64,000 nt of DNA from Paraburkholderia graminis C4D1M. Its GTDB lineage: Bacteria > Pseudomonadota > Gammaproteobacteria > Burkholderiales > Burkholderiaceae. Each line of letters opens with the position of its first letter. The stretch's first letter is position 1. The notes under the pieces were generated by a model, which did not search any database, was not told the DNA's origin, and saw only the letters and a program-made list of their open reading frames with translations. Below, one piece after another: positions 41,352-50,349 of the stretch. Made by a program: the position numbers and the translations under genes. The DNA is taken from contig NZ_ABLD01000013.1 of the NCBI RefSeq assembly GCF_000172415.1, positions 62,001 through 126,000 of the forward strand, given 5' to 3'.

Positions 41352-43886
41352 ATGCTTAATGGAATTGACACCAGCATGCAGACTATTCGCGTTGAGTCCG
41401 CCCCAGATGTTATCTCTGCCGATATCGAACACGCATCGCCCGTCGGGCGCATCGATACCCAGCGTGGATTGTCGAACGCGCAAGCGGAAGAGCAGCGCGC
41501 CCGTTTCGGCCGTAACCTCGTGGACTCAAAAGCGCGCCGCACGTGGTGGCAGACGCTCAAGGAAGTACTAAGCGAGCCGATGTTTCTTCTGCTCCTCGGC
41601 GCGACCGGCATCTACTTTGTGCTGGGCGATGTATCGGAGGCACTGGCGCTTCTCGCGTTTGTCGGCGCAATTGTGTTGCTGACCGTTTTTCAGAGCCATC
41701 GGACCGCTCGAGTGCTGGACGCTCTTCACGAACTGTCCGCGCCTCGGGCGCAGGTAATCCGGGACGGTCAGCGGCAGTTCGTTTCCGCCGCCGAACTCGT
41801 GCCAGGCGACGTAGTTTTCGTCGACGAAGGTGCTCGCGTCCCGGCCGACGGGACGGTGACCGAAGCTCATGAACTGAGCGTGGACGAGTCGCTCATGACG
41901 GGCGAGTCGGTTTCGGTGAACAAGTCCGTCGCAAGCTTCGATGCATCCGCCGAACAGCAGTCTTCCGGGGAGCTCTATTTCGGATCAATGGTGGTGCAGG
42001 GTCAGGGACAGATGATAGTGACTGCGACCGGGCAGAATACGATGCTCGGTCGCATTGGCGCGTCATTGAGCGGCATAACGGAAGCGCGCTCACCGTTGCA
42101 ACTGGAGACGAGAACGTTCGTCAACCGCGTTGCGGTGGCTGCGGTCGCATTGTGCCTGCTGCTCGTCGTGGCTTATCGTTGGCGCTCGGGCGAATGGCTT
42201 CCGGGGGTGCTCGCCGGGATCACTCTGGCCATGGGCATTCTTCCCGAAGAAATTCCCGTGATCCTCACCGTGTTCATGGCACTGGGAGCCCGCCGCATTG
42301 CTGACGAAGGCGTGCTGACGCGCCGCATGAGTGCGATAGAAACCCTCGGGCAGACGTCCGTGCTGTGCGTCGACAAGACCGGCACACTGACGCAAAACCG
42401 TATGTCCGTGCGCATGCTCTTTGCACAGGGAAAGCGGCAGGTCATCGAGCCGGACATGCAGCGCATTGATGAGGCGTATCACGAACTCATCGAATGTCTG
42501 GTGCTTGCAAGCGAAATCGAGCCGGTCGACCCAATGGAGCGCGCGTTTCACGAAACAGGCCGGGTTGGGCTCGCCGGCACGGGGCGCATCCACCCGGAAT
42601 GGTCGCTCGTGCACGAGTACGCGCTGACCCCCGAGTTGCCGGCTATGTCCCACGCGTGGCATTCGCCGGAGCTCGACCATCACGCCGTGGCCTGCAAAGG
42701 AGCCCCCGAGGCAGTCTGTGATTTATGTCACCTGAGCGAGCATGAAACGCGGACTGTCCTCGATCAAGCCGCGCAGATGGCGTCGGGCGGGCTACGGGTG
42801 CTGGGGGTGGCCAAAGCACGGCACTCACGTCCCGACTGGCCGCAAACGCAGCATGACTTCGCGTTCTCTTTCGTGGGGCTGGTGGGTCTGCTCGATCCGG
42901 TCCGCCCGGAAGTCGCAGGCGCTATTGCGCAATGCCAGGCAGCCGGCATCCGCGTGGTGATGATCACCGGAGACTATCCGTCGACGGCGCGGGCTATTGC
43001 GACCGAAGTCGGCATCGACAGCGCACGGATCGTGACGGGCCAAGAGGTGGCCTCGATGGACGATGCACAGCTTCGCGATGCCATTCAGCGCGACAACACA
43101 TTCGCGCGCGTCAAACCGGAGCAGAAACTGCAGCTGGTCAACGCTTTCCGCGAAAGCGGCCAGGTGGTCGCAATGACGGGCGACGGTGTGAACGACGCGC
43201 CCGCGCTGAAGGCGGCGCATATCGGCATTGCGATGGGGCTGCGCGGCGCCGAAGTTGCGCGCGAGGTCGCATCGCTGATCCTGCTGCGCGACGACTTCGC
43301 GCCGATCGTGTCGGCGATCCGGCTCGGAAGACGTATCTACGCCAATCTCGTGCAGGCAATCAGCTACACAGTCGCCGTTCACATTCCGATGATCGCCGCG
43401 GTCATGATTCCGGTTTTCGTCGGCTGGCCGCCGCTGCTTGCACCCGTTCATATCATCTTTCTCGAACTGATCATCAACCCGGTCTGCTCGGTCGTGTTTG
43501 AGAACGAGCCCGAACGCGCGGACCTGATGCGCTTGCCGCCACGCCCCATCGGCGCAAGGCTGCTGTCGAACTGGACACTTGTCAAAGGAGCGACCGCAGG
43601 TGCGGTGGGCGCCATGATGCTGCTGGGCTTGTACGGTTGGCTGCTCACTCATGGCTACCCGTTGCCCTTTGCCCGCACAGTTGCGTTCGTTTCGCTCGTA
43701 GCAGGCAATGTCGCTTTGATCTTCGTAATCCGTGCTTTGCCGGGCGCGGAAGGCCGCGCCAAATCGCCTGAGCGGAATCGCTACCTCCTGATCGTTCTGT
43801 GCGCAACGGGGGCTGCACTTCTGCTTCTGATGACAGTGCCCCCCTTGGCGCAGCTGTTTGGACTGGTCGCGTTGCTAAACAATTGA
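41352..43886 (+). CDS. P-type cation-transporting ATPase (P2-like)
   Basis: The protein of about 844 residues contains the complete P-type set. An actuator TGE loop lies in ESLMTGESVSVNKSV. LAMGILPEEIPVILTVFMAL carries a PEEIP membrane motif of the P2/P3 type. VLCVDKTGTLTQNRMSV has the phosphorylated Asp, and MTGDGVNDAPALKAAHIG the hinge. The cation N-terminal domain (RGLSNAQAEEQRARFGRNLV) is present and there is no heavy-metal-binding domain, so Ca2+, Mg2+ or H+ are more likely than Cu or Cd. The start is uncertain: ATG 41352 or ATG 41376. The next gene follows after 16 bases. Confidence 0.9.
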   Translation: MLNGIDTSMQTIRVESAPDVISADIEHASPVGRIDTQRGLSNAQAEEQRARFGRNLVDSKARRTWWQTLKEVLSEPMFLLLLGATGIYFVLGDVSEALALLAFVGAIVLLTVFQSHRTARVLDALHELSAPRAQVIRDGQRQFVSAAELVPGDVVFVDEGARVPADGTVTEAHELSVDESLMTGESVSVNKSVASFDASAEQQSSGELYFGSMVVQGQGQMIVTATGQNTMLGRIGASLSGITEARSPLQLETRTFVNRVAVAAVALCLLLVVAYRWRSGEWLPGVLAGITLAMGILPEEIPVILTVFMALGARRIADEGVLTRRMSAIETLGQTSVLCVDKTGTLTQNRMSVRMLFAQGKRQVIEPDMQRIDEAYHELIECLVLASEIEPVDPMERAFHETGRVGLAGTGRIHPEWSLVHEYALTPELPAMSHAWHSPELDHHAVACKGAPEAVCDLCHLSEHETRTVLDQAAQMASGGLRVLGVAKARHSRPDWPQTQHDFAFSFVGLVGLLDPVRPEVAGAIAQCQAAGIRVVMITGDYPSTARAIATEVGIDSARIVTGQEVASMDDAQLRDAIQRDNTFARVKPEQKLQLVNAFRESGQVVAMTGDGVNDAPALKAAHIGIAMGLRGAEVAREVASLILLRDDFAPIVSAIRLGRRIYANLVQAISYTVAVHIPMIAAVMIPVFVGWPPLLAPVHIIFLELIINPVCSVVFENEPERADLMRLPPRPIGARLLSNWTLVKGATAGAVGAMMLLGLYGWLLTHGYPLPFARTVAFVSLVAGNVALIFVIRALPGAEGRAKSPERNRYLLIVLCATGAALLLLMTVPPLAQLFGLVALLNN

Positions 43887-43902
43887 CGGTGCAGATGCAA
43901 AA

Positions 43903-44538
43903 ATGGGAGACGTTCTCGTGATTACAATCGCGGCACTGTTCGTGGCCATTCTGCTGCTCAACGTCATTCCGGCCTTCGCCCCACCCACGTGGATGGCGAT
44001 GTCGTGGATAGGATTCAATCAGCCGGACGCGGACCCGTTCGTGCTTGCCATAGTGGCTGCGTCCGCTGCCACAATAGGACGTCTGATTCTTGCGCGATGC
44101 TCGACATGGCTCGTTCGCGGCCATCTGATGCGCGAAGCTGACCGGCAAAACATCGACGTGATAAAGGTATGGCTGGAAAGAAAGAAGGCGGTGACTGCCG
44201 GGGCGCTGCTGCTCTACGCTTTCAGTCCGTTCCCGTCGAACTATCTGTTCATCGCCTATGGGCTGACCGGTCTGAGACTGTGGCTCATCGGCGTGCCGTT
44301 CTTCTGCGGACGCCTCGCGAGCTATGCAGTCTGGACACATTTTGCGCAGGTCGCACACTCGTACCTCGACCCCGAGTTCGATCTCGAGGGAGGGTATCTG
44401 GGCGCCTATTTCATTGCCACCCAACTGGCTTTGCTATGTCTCGTTTTCGCGCTGATGCGAATCGACTGGAGCTTTGCAGTCAATGAGCGCAAGCTCCGTT
44501 TCAAGCGCGACACACCGGCTCAAAACGCTCGTACCTGA
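43903..44538 (+). CDS. Multi-pass membrane protein, VTT/SNARE-associated-like
   Basis: A 211-residue protein with about five hydrophobic segments. The segment GALLLYAFSPFPSNYLFIAY with GLTGLRLWLIGVPFFCGRLA resembles the central re-entrant region of DedA/VTT-type proteins, in which prolines and glycines lie in the membrane. I cannot assign a function. The gene follows the P-type ATPase after 16 bases and is likely co-transcribed, so it may support the same transport process. Confidence 0.6.
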   Translation: MGDVLVITIAALFVAILLLNVIPAFAPPTWMAMSWIGFNQPDADPFVLAIVAASAATIGRLILARCSTWLVRGHLMREADRQNIDVIKVWLERKKAVTAGALLLYAFSPFPSNYLFIAYGLTGLRLWLIGVPFFCGRLASYAVWTHFAQVAHSYLDPEFDLEGGYLGAYFIATQLALLCLVFALMRIDWSFAVNERKLRFKRDTPAQNART

Positions 44539-44636
44539 CTGACGCAACCGGATTCCGCGCGACAGGCATGTTCTATCCGAAGACATTCCACGCTGCGATG
44601 CGCCGGCTGACACGACGGTATCGGCCGGCGAGCTCA

Positions 44637-45188
44637 TCAATCATTGCGCTTGCGGCCGGTCAGCATCGCACCGACCAGATCTTCCCGATGGCGCCAGCTC
44701 GCGAGCAAAACGCCGCCGACGTGAAGTGCAACGCATACGAGTACTGCGTTGGCGCACGCTTCATGGAGTGCTTCGACCGCCTCCGAACCCCAGAATGCGT
44801 TCGTCGTAAGCAGCCATCCGGTCGCGCCCGTCGCGGTGAGCAGAACGAGAAGAGCAATGATCATCGCTCCGCCTGCGGGGTTGTGTCCGAGGTAGCGCCG
44901 CTCGCGGCCGGCCAACATCGCCTTCGTATATTGGGCGAATCTGCGCGGACCCGGCACGAAGTTGGCAAAGCGGGCATGGTAACTCCCCACGAAACCCCAC
45001 GCGATGCGCAATGCCACCAGCGCAAGGACCGCATACCCGAGGATGTGATGGACAGTGCCCCCGTCGTCGCTCGACGCATAAGCTGCGCCGAATGTGACGG
45101 CAACGCTCCAATGGAAAACACGGACGAATAGATCCCAAACAGGCGTCGAACGGGAGGCGTCGCGTGTTGCTTCGTTCACGCGGCTCAT
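44637..45188 (-). CDS. Cytochrome b561-like membrane protein
   Basis: A 183-residue four-helix b-type cytochrome. Likely heme ligands are His in VRVFHWSVAVTFGAA, VHHILGYAVLALVALRIAWG, ALHEACANAVLVCVALHVGG. The motif VWDLFVRVFHW near the N-terminus is typical of the Ni/Fe-hydrogenase-type and PepSY-linked b561 proteins. Its start overlaps the stop of the PepSY gene (ATGA), so the two are translated together. It may move electrons between quinones and a periplasmic partner. Confidence 0.85.
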   Translation of the reverse strand: MSRVNEATRDASRSTPVWDLFVRVFHWSVAVTFGAAYASSDDGGTVHHILGYAVLALVALRIAWGFVGSYHARFANFVPGPRRFAQYTKAMLAGRERRYLGHNPAGGAMIIALLVLLTATGATGWLLTTNAFWGSEAVEALHEACANAVLVCVALHVGGVLLASWRHREDLVGAMLTGRKRND

Positions 45189-45469
45189 TCGTTGCCCTCC
45201 TCGCTCACAGGCTTGCCGTCCATCGGATTGACGACCATCTCGTGGCGCTTGCCTGACTTGTCGAGCGCATAGACCTCATAGCAGTTGCCTTCAGGCTTGA
45301 CCCGCTTGACCTGATATCCCTGCTTCTCCAATTGCTTCGAAACTTCGTTGTCCTGCATCCATTTCGCTTTCGGCTCAGTGGTACATGACCCGGTGGCCTG
45401 GGCGGACAACGGCAGTGCGATTGCGGCAACGGCGACTGCCGCGCAGAGGCGAACATTGATCTTTTGCAT
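45185..45469 (-). CDS. Periplasmic PepSY-domain protein
   Basis: ATG 45469 (MQKINVRLCAAVAVAAIALP) follows GGAG and starts a Sec signal ending at about Ala23. The mature 70 residues form one PepSY-like domain (KQLEKQGYQVKRVKPEGNCY, EVYALDKSGKRHEMVVNPMD). A longer open frame upstream is not supported. It forms an operon with the cytochrome b gene and is divergent from a two-component system, an arrangement also seen with QseBC/PmrAB-type systems in other Proteobacteria. Confidence 0.85.
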   Translation of the reverse strand: MQKINVRLCAAVAVAAIALPLSAQATGSCTTEPKAKWMQDNEVSKQLEKQGYQVKRVKPEGNCYEVYALDKSGKRHEMVVNPMDGKPVSEEGNE

Positions 45470-45545
45470 TTGAGACTCCATTAGTCGGTTGGCTTGTAAA
45501 TCGGTCGGTTGTCCCGACTTACAGGCCGCATGCTGCGACGCCACC

Positions 45546-45562
45546 CTGAAGGGAATCTTAAG
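45546..45562. promoter_or_regulatory. PmrA/QseB-type direct repeat
   Basis: CTGAAG-GGAAT-CTTAAG fits the YTTAAG-N5-YTTAAG recognition pattern of PmrA/BasR-like regulators in 11 of 12 positions. It lies in the 213-base divergent region between the PepSY gene and the response regulator gene. This suggests that the regulator controls both its own operon and the PepSY-cytochrome operon. Confidence 0.5.
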
Positions 45563-45682
45563 GAAATAAGCTTTGCGTGTGTGAGTTGCGCCCGACTAGA
45601 CTAGTAGTCCAAACCGATGATCGAATGGACCCGCATGCGGGAGACGTGATTGGTTGCCCCATGCCTTTGGGAGTTTTGTGAG

Positions 45683-46345
45683 ATGCGCGTGTTGCTGGTA
45701 GAAGACGACGAATTAATTGGAAGCGGTGTCGAAGAAGGACTACGTGACGCAGGGTTGACGGTCGACTGGGCGCACGATGGTCGCGAGGCGATGCTCGCAT
45801 TGACTACAACGGAGTACGAACTGGTCGTGCTCGATCTCGGTCTGCCCAAACTGTCCGGAACGGAGCTGCTCGATTGGCTGCGAGGTCGTCGCGACGATAC
45901 GCCGGTTCTCGTCATGACGGCAAGGGACACTGTTGCGGACCGGGTAGGCGGTCTCACCGCCGGGGCGGACGACTACCTGGGCAAGCCGTTCGACCTGAGC
46001 GAACTGATTGCGCGTTGCCGGGCGCTTCTGCGTCGCGCGCATGGGCGCAGCACCGAGACGATCCAGTATCGGGATCTGATCGTGGAGCCGTCGACGTTCA
46101 CCGTCACGCAAGGTGGTTTGCGTCAGCCGTTGACCTCGCGCGAATGCGCCGTATTGATCGAGTTGCTGACCCATCAGGGCACCCCGCTCTCGCGCGCCCG
46201 CATCGAGGAAAACCTTTATGGCTGGCAGGAAGAAGTCGAGAGCAATACGGTCGAAGTACATATTTCCAACCTGCGCAAAAAGCTCGGACCCGGAATCATC
46301 AAGACGATCAGAGGTGTCGGCTATGTGGTGGAGAAGGCATCGTGA
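45683..46345 (+). CDS. OmpR-family response regulator (QseB/PmrA-like)
   Basis: ATG 45683 (MRVLLVEDDELIGSG) with GGGAG upstream gives 220 residues. The receiver domain has the acidic pair in VEDDE, the phosphorylated Asp51 in VVLDLGLPKLSG, Thr in VMTARD and Lys in GKPFDLSELI. The C-terminal winged helix reads LTSRECAVLIELLTHQGTPL, SRARIEENLYGWQEEVESNT and VEVHISNLRKKLG, which is the QseB/PmrA type. The kinase gene follows with a GTGA overlap. Confidence 0.92.
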   Translation: MRVLLVEDDELIGSGVEEGLRDAGLTVDWAHDGREAMLALTTTEYELVVLDLGLPKLSGTELLDWLRGRRDDTPVLVMTARDTVADRVGGLTAGADDYLGKPFDLSELIARCRALLRRAHGRSTETIQYRDLIVEPSTFTVTQGGLRQPLTSRECAVLIELLTHQGTPLSRARIEENLYGWQEEVESNTVEVHISNLRKKLGPGIIKTIRGVGYVVEKAS

Positions 46346-47727
46346 CAACCTCGATTCGTCAGCGCCTGACGCTGCTGGTGCTCGTCAGCGTCGCGCTTGT
46401 GTGGGCCTTAGCGCTCATCTCGAGTTACCGCCAGGCTATTCATGAGGCCGGTGAATGGGACGACGCGCGAATCGAGCAAGCGGCTCGCACGCTGGCGCTC
46501 ATAGACGTGCACGATCTGGTGGCGCTCGTGAACGAAAGCTCGCACGTTTCCGACGACGACGGCGACGATGACGTGTCGCGCCGCCTGCTGTACGAAGTGC
46601 GCGACCTTAACGGCCAGCTGCTCGCTGCGAGCCCTGGGTTGCCCGGGTTGCCCAGGTTTCCACCTACGGCTGCGCCGTCGGCGCCAGGCAAGGACGCCGC
46701 AAATAGCGCAACGGCGGGCGTGCCGGAATGGAACATCCACCAGTTTCGCGATGCGCTCCATGATCGCAGCGTGCGCGTGTTCGAACGCAACGATAGCCGG
46801 GCGGATCTGGGCGCTGGCGTCGCCAGGCGCATCGCCAGACCGCTCGCATTCGCGCTACCGGTTCTCGCCCTCGTCATCTGGGCGGCGATAGGCAGTAGCC
46901 TTGCGCCGCTGAAAATTCTCTCCCGAGCAATCGCTGCGAGGAACGTCGACAATCTGGAAACGATAGACCTGCAAGGCACGCCGGCCGAAGTCTCTCCGCT
47001 CGTCGACGCACTGAATGTCCTGCTGTCGCGGCTTCGCGCGTCGCTCGATCGCGAGCGGGCCTTTACCGCAGACGCCGCCCACGAACTGAAGTCCCCGCTC
47101 GCCGCAATCAAGGTTCAGGCGCAGGTCGCGCTTACCACACGCGACCCTGCAAAACAGCGCCTCGCGATGCAGCGGGTGGTCGAGGCCGTGGACAGAAGCA
47201 CGCACCTGGCGGAACAGCTGCTGTTGCTTGCGCGACTTGATGAACGCATTCCCGCAGCAGCCGTAGACGTGCAACTAGACACCGTGGCACGCGAATGCAT
47301 CGCTGCGCGCGAGGCCGATGCTTTGTCCAAGGGCCTTGAGTTAAGCGTGGTTGGCGACGCGTATGTGACGATCGAAGCGCCGCCTGCATTCGTGCGCATC
47401 ATGCTCGACAATCTGGTGGACAACGCCATCAAATATGCAGAGGCAGGCGGTCGCGTCGAAATCGTCACCCGTCAGACGCCGGAGGCCACGCTGCTGCTCG
47501 TGCGAGATAACGGCCGGGGCGTGACGGAGCAAGACCGGATGCGTCTGAGCGACCGATTCTTTCGCGCTGCAGATGCACGTCAGAGCGGAACCGGATTGGG
47601 ACTGTCGATCGTCGCGCGAATCGTGGACCGTCTCGGCGGGAAGCTGACTTATACGACGGGAATTGACGGCCGGGGGTTAGGCGTCGAAATCCGGCTCCCA
47701 CCTACTTCGCGCCATAACCTGCCATAG
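46342..47727 (+). CDS. Sensor histidine kinase (QseC/PmrB-like)
   Basis: GTG 46342 overlaps the regulator stop. The 461-residue protein has an N-terminal membrane helix (LTLLVLVSVALVWALALISS), a periplasmic sensor region of about 150 residues rich in Asp (NESSHVSDDDGDDDVSRRLL), and a second membrane helix (ALPVLALVIWAAIG). The H-box ADAAHELKSPLAAIKVQAQV, N-box LDNLVDNAIKYAEAGG, and G-boxes VRDNGRGVTEQD and GTGLGLSIVARIVD follow. The DDDGDDD patch could bind metal ions or cationic peptides, as in PmrB-like sensors. Confidence 0.92.
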   Translation: MTTSIRQRLTLLVLVSVALVWALALISSYRQAIHEAGEWDDARIEQAARTLALIDVHDLVALVNESSHVSDDDGDDDVSRRLLYEVRDLNGQLLAASPGLPGLPRFPPTAAPSAPGKDAANSATAGVPEWNIHQFRDALHDRSVRVFERNDSRADLGAGVARRIARPLAFALPVLALVIWAAIGSSLAPLKILSRAIAARNVDNLETIDLQGTPAEVSPLVDALNVLLSRLRASLDRERAFTADAAHELKSPLAAIKVQAQVALTTRDPAKQRLAMQRVVEAVDRSTHLAEQLLLLARLDERIPAAAVDVQLDTVARECIAAREADALSKGLELSVVGDAYVTIEAPPAFVRIMLDNLVDNAIKYAEAGGRVEIVTRQTPEATLLLVRDNGRGVTEQDRMRLSDRFFRAADARQSGTGLGLSIVARIVDRLGGKLTYTTGIDGRGLGVEIRLPPTSRHNLP

Positions 47728-47869
47728 TGGGCGTGAGGCGTCGCGTTAGCCAGGCGGCGCCTCGTTCTCCGCTCTTTCCTCGGCATAGGCTTCCTGCGGG
47801 GCGCCCACGGCCCTTCTTCAACCTTCTCTGTCGCCCGCTTTGCGTTGAGGGACGCATGCAGGCCGGTGT

Positions 47870-47883
47870 TTGACGCATGTCAA
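47870..47883. promoter_or_regulatory. Candidate ANR/FNR box upstream of the universal stress protein gene
   Basis: TTGACGCATGTCAA is a perfect match to TTGAY-N4-RTCAA. It is centred about 85 bases before the start codon at 47962, a suitable distance for class II activation with a normal leader. Confidence 0.6.
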
Positions 47884-47961
47884 CCGACCCAGGCGCGGCG
47901 CGCTCACAATGAGTCCATCGCCGCCGACAGGCGCACGTCACGCACGAACGGAGATACGATC

Positions 47962-48924
47962 ATGAGGCCGACTCAGACGCGCGGCAACGCACCCTGCGAA
48001 ATCAGACGGATACTCGTCGCCGTAGACGCGTCGCCGGAGTCTGCGCGCGCGGCCGAATACGTGTGTCATATGGCACTGGCCGGCGCGCGGATTCGCGTGG
48101 TCAGCGTCGCAGAGAATCCCCGCACCCTCTTGCCGCTGGGCGCCATGACGGATGCCCAACTGCAACTCGCGCGTACCGAACTGGCACGCGATGCTGCAAA
48201 TGCCGTGGCACGAGCAAGAAGTGTATTTGCGGATGCCGGCATCGACATCGAATCGGACGTCGTCGAGACATCCAGGCAAGGCGGTTATACGGCGAACACG
48301 CTGATAGATGCCGCCACCGAGTGGAAAGCGGACCTGCTCGTCATGGGTGCCCGCCAGCACCATGGCATGCTGCGCTGGATCGAAGGAACCGTATCCGAGT
48401 TCGTCACTACGGTAGCGCCTTGTTCGATCCTCGTCGTGCCCGCCGGCTACGAAGCGGATATTGGACCGTCGCCGCAACGGATTCTGTTCGCGCTCGACGG
48501 CAGCACAGCATCGCAGGACGCGTTGCATTTCGGGCTGCGGCTCGCCCGACCTGACTCCCGCCTTCGCGCCATCTACGTGGTCGACCGCGCCGTGCGGCTG
48601 ACCGACTTCGTGCCGATCCACGTTCTGCAGGAGGCGTTTATCGAAGAGGGGCACGCGGCGCTCGCCACAGCCGCGAGCGCGTTCGCGGAACTGTTCAACC
48701 ATACGGAGACCGCGCTCGTCAAAACCGAACCGGTCAGCGACGACGTGCCGCACACAATCGTGCGCGACGCCGAACGCTGGCATGCGGATCTGCTGGTCGT
48801 CGGCACACATGGACGGCGCGGTGTCGCGCGGTGGTTCCTGGGCAGCGTCGCAGCCCGTACCGCTCGCCTCGCTCGCACGCCATTGCTTCTGGCGCCGTCG
48901 CGCGGTCAAAGCAGCGTGAAATAA
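47962..48924 (+). CDS. Tandem universal stress protein
   Basis: The ATG at 47962 (MRPTQTRGNAPCEI) follows GGAGA; an upstream frame is open but unsupported. The 320 residues hold two UspA domains. The first starts RRILVAVDASPESARAAEYV and ends DLLVMGARQHHGMLRWIEGT, VSEFVTTVAPCSILVVP. The second starts QRILFALDGSTASQDALHFG and ends DLLVVGTHGRRGVARWFLGS, VAARTARLARTPLLLAP. The second has the G-2x-G-9x-G(S/T) ATP-binding signature. Tandem USPs of this kind are induced by low oxygen in several proteobacteria. A perfect ANR-type site lies upstream. Confidence 0.9.
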   Translation: MRPTQTRGNAPCEIRRILVAVDASPESARAAEYVCHMALAGARIRVVSVAENPRTLLPLGAMTDAQLQLARTELARDAANAVARARSVFADAGIDIESDVVETSRQGGYTANTLIDAATEWKADLLVMGARQHHGMLRWIEGTVSEFVTTVAPCSILVVPAGYEADIGPSPQRILFALDGSTASQDALHFGLRLARPDSRLRAIYVVDRAVRLTDFVPIHVLQEAFIEEGHAALATAASAFAELFNHTETALVKTEPVSDDVPHTIVRDAERWHADLLVVGTHGRRGVARWFLGSVAARTARLARTPLLLAPSRGQSSVK

Positions 48925-49200
48925 CCCAGGTTCAAGCTCGCCTGTCTGGTGACACGACGCTGCCAGATCGTGGGCGCGCGATATCCGCCGGCCTCCCAAA
49001 GCGTCATGCGAATGCGATTCCGTGACATTGCAGGTCACGCCTTTGACAAGAGGATCGCTGTAGGCGGAAATGGTGATGTGGTTTCCATAACGCTGGCTGC
49101 GGGTCTCCATCGACACAAGTTCATCTGCCAGTGCAGCAGGCGGCAAAAAGATCAACAGCGCCCCTGCGATGCTCGATCGTCCCCGAACCCGTTGTTTCAT
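48925..49200 (-). pseudogene. N-terminal part of a CreA-like exported protein
   Basis: ATG 49200 follows a strong GGAGGAGAC. MKQRVRGRSSIAGALLIFLP and PAALADE form a Sec signal. The mature start, TRSQRYGNHITISAYSDPLV, KGVTCNVTESHSHDALGGRR, DLAASCHQTGEL, matches the first part of CreA-like proteins (ITIxAFDDPxVKGVTC, SCxQ). Beyond that point the frame runs into antisense of the universal stress protein gene, with no stop until 47938, and the second half of CreA is absent. The gene was probably cut by a rearrangement at the end of the usp gene. Confidence 0.6.
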
Positions 49201-49825
49201 TATGCGTCTCCTCCTTCTCCATCGCCGAGTCTTTGCCTGCGCTGCGCGGCGACGGCCAGCTGATTTGAATCTATGCCAATGGAAAGTGAGCCGCTTGACA
49301 CAAGTCAACGCCCATGTGTCGATTGAGCCTCAGATGAACTGCGTTTCTACTGGGACGACGCGGACACTCATGGCGCGCCACGGACCTGAAGGCTGTTCGG
49401 CTATGGGTCACCCCTGACGGCATATGGAGCGTGCAAATCAAGTGGGCGACCCTGTGCAATCGCATGGCCGCCGGATCCTTGTTATCTTCGATGCTCGCGC
49501 CGTCTCATGGCTTGACCTGCATCGACAGTCCATACGGGCGAAGCGTGCCGTTGCAGTCGTTCGGGCATCGTCTGGTTAAGCCGAATGGTTCCCGGCGATG
49601 CGAACACTGCTGAACATCAGCTAGCAAAGAGTTGCGTACCCATCGCAGCCGACGCCGGTGCCGGTGGAAAGACGTCCCATGCGCCGACGTTATGCCGAAA
49701 GAACACATTACTCAATGGTCTCTTCGATACCCGCCCCTCCAGGCGGACGTAGCGCACGCCGGTGCAACCTGAACGCCCTACTTCGGTGATGCGGGCCGGA
49801 ACCGACCACGTCGGCGCGGGCCATT
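49201..49825. other. Intergenic stretch with an ANR-type site and no clear gene
   Basis: About 620 bases. A minus-strand frame around 49620-49790 (VRYVRLEGRVSKRPLSNVFF, RHNVGAWDVFPPAP) looks protein-like but lacks a clear start and a known domain; it may be a remnant. A second partial match to the FNR pattern, TTGACCTGCATCGA, begins at 49512. Confidence 0.4.
49295..49308. promoter_or_regulatory. Candidate ANR/FNR box upstream of the CreA-like gene
   Basis: TTGACACAAGTCAA is a perfect match. It is centred about 100 bases before the start of the minus-strand CreA-like gene, so this broken gene probably belonged to the same regulon. Confidence 0.55.
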
Positions 49826-50234
49826 TATCTACAAGCGCTGTGCGCGGCGCGCTGCATGTGCCGATTGAAGGCTCCGTCGCGCTGTTCATGCTCGGCACGG
49901 CGCCACATCTGTTCGCAACGACATCGATGGGTATTTACATGGCGACTCCCGCGCGCAGCATGCCGCGGTTCGCTTGCTGGTGGTCCTCGTGCTCCTGCCG
50001 TTGCAGATGCTCTCCGGCAGCATCACCCCGCGTGAAAGCATGCCGAAGATCGTTCAGGAGGTCATGCTGCTCGCGCCCACCACTCATTTCGTCGAACTTG
50101 GCCAGGCCATTCTGTACCGCGGCGCCGGCCTCGATGTCGCCTGGCGTCCGTTCCTGATTCTGATGGCGATCGGGTCGGTCCTGTTTGCCATGGCATTGCG
50201 GCGTTTTCGCAGAACCATCGGCAAGATGGCCTGA
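49826..50234 (+). pseudogene. C-terminal remnant of an ABC-2 type transporter permease
   Basis: The first frame reads LSTSAVRGALHVPIEGSVAL, FMLGTAPHLFATTSMGIYMA, TPARSMPRF, which matches the ABC-2/YhhJ family (VPIxGSVxLFxLGxxLHLFATTSMGIF). Near 49970 the match shifts to the frame LVVLVLLPLQMLSGSITPRE, SMPKIVQEVMLLAPTTHFVE, LGQAILYRGAGL and ends ALRRFRRTIGKMA. The N-terminal 200 or more residues are missing and a frameshift splits the rest. It would once have been part of a drug or polysaccharide efflux system. Confidence 0.65.
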
Positions 50235-50349
50235 TATGGATGGGCTGACACAGGTTCTGCTGGCGGCCATGACCGTGCAATTGGCGCGATCCGAACTGAA
50301 AGGGGTGGCGCGTTCCGATCCGCGATTGCTACACCGGCCGTCGTCGGCA

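Noticed and set aside
42825..44424. Minus-strand frames antisense to the P-type ATPase and the following membrane gene
   Set aside because: They contain no domains, have shadow-type composition, and lack ribosome sites.
47938..48924. Long minus-strand frame antisense to the universal stress protein gene
   Set aside because: Only its upstream part (48925-49200) shows homology and a ribosome site; the rest mirrors the usp codons.
49512..49525. A further FNR-type site, TTGACCTGCATCGA
   Set aside because: It has a mismatch in the core of the second half and no gene start at a suitable distance.
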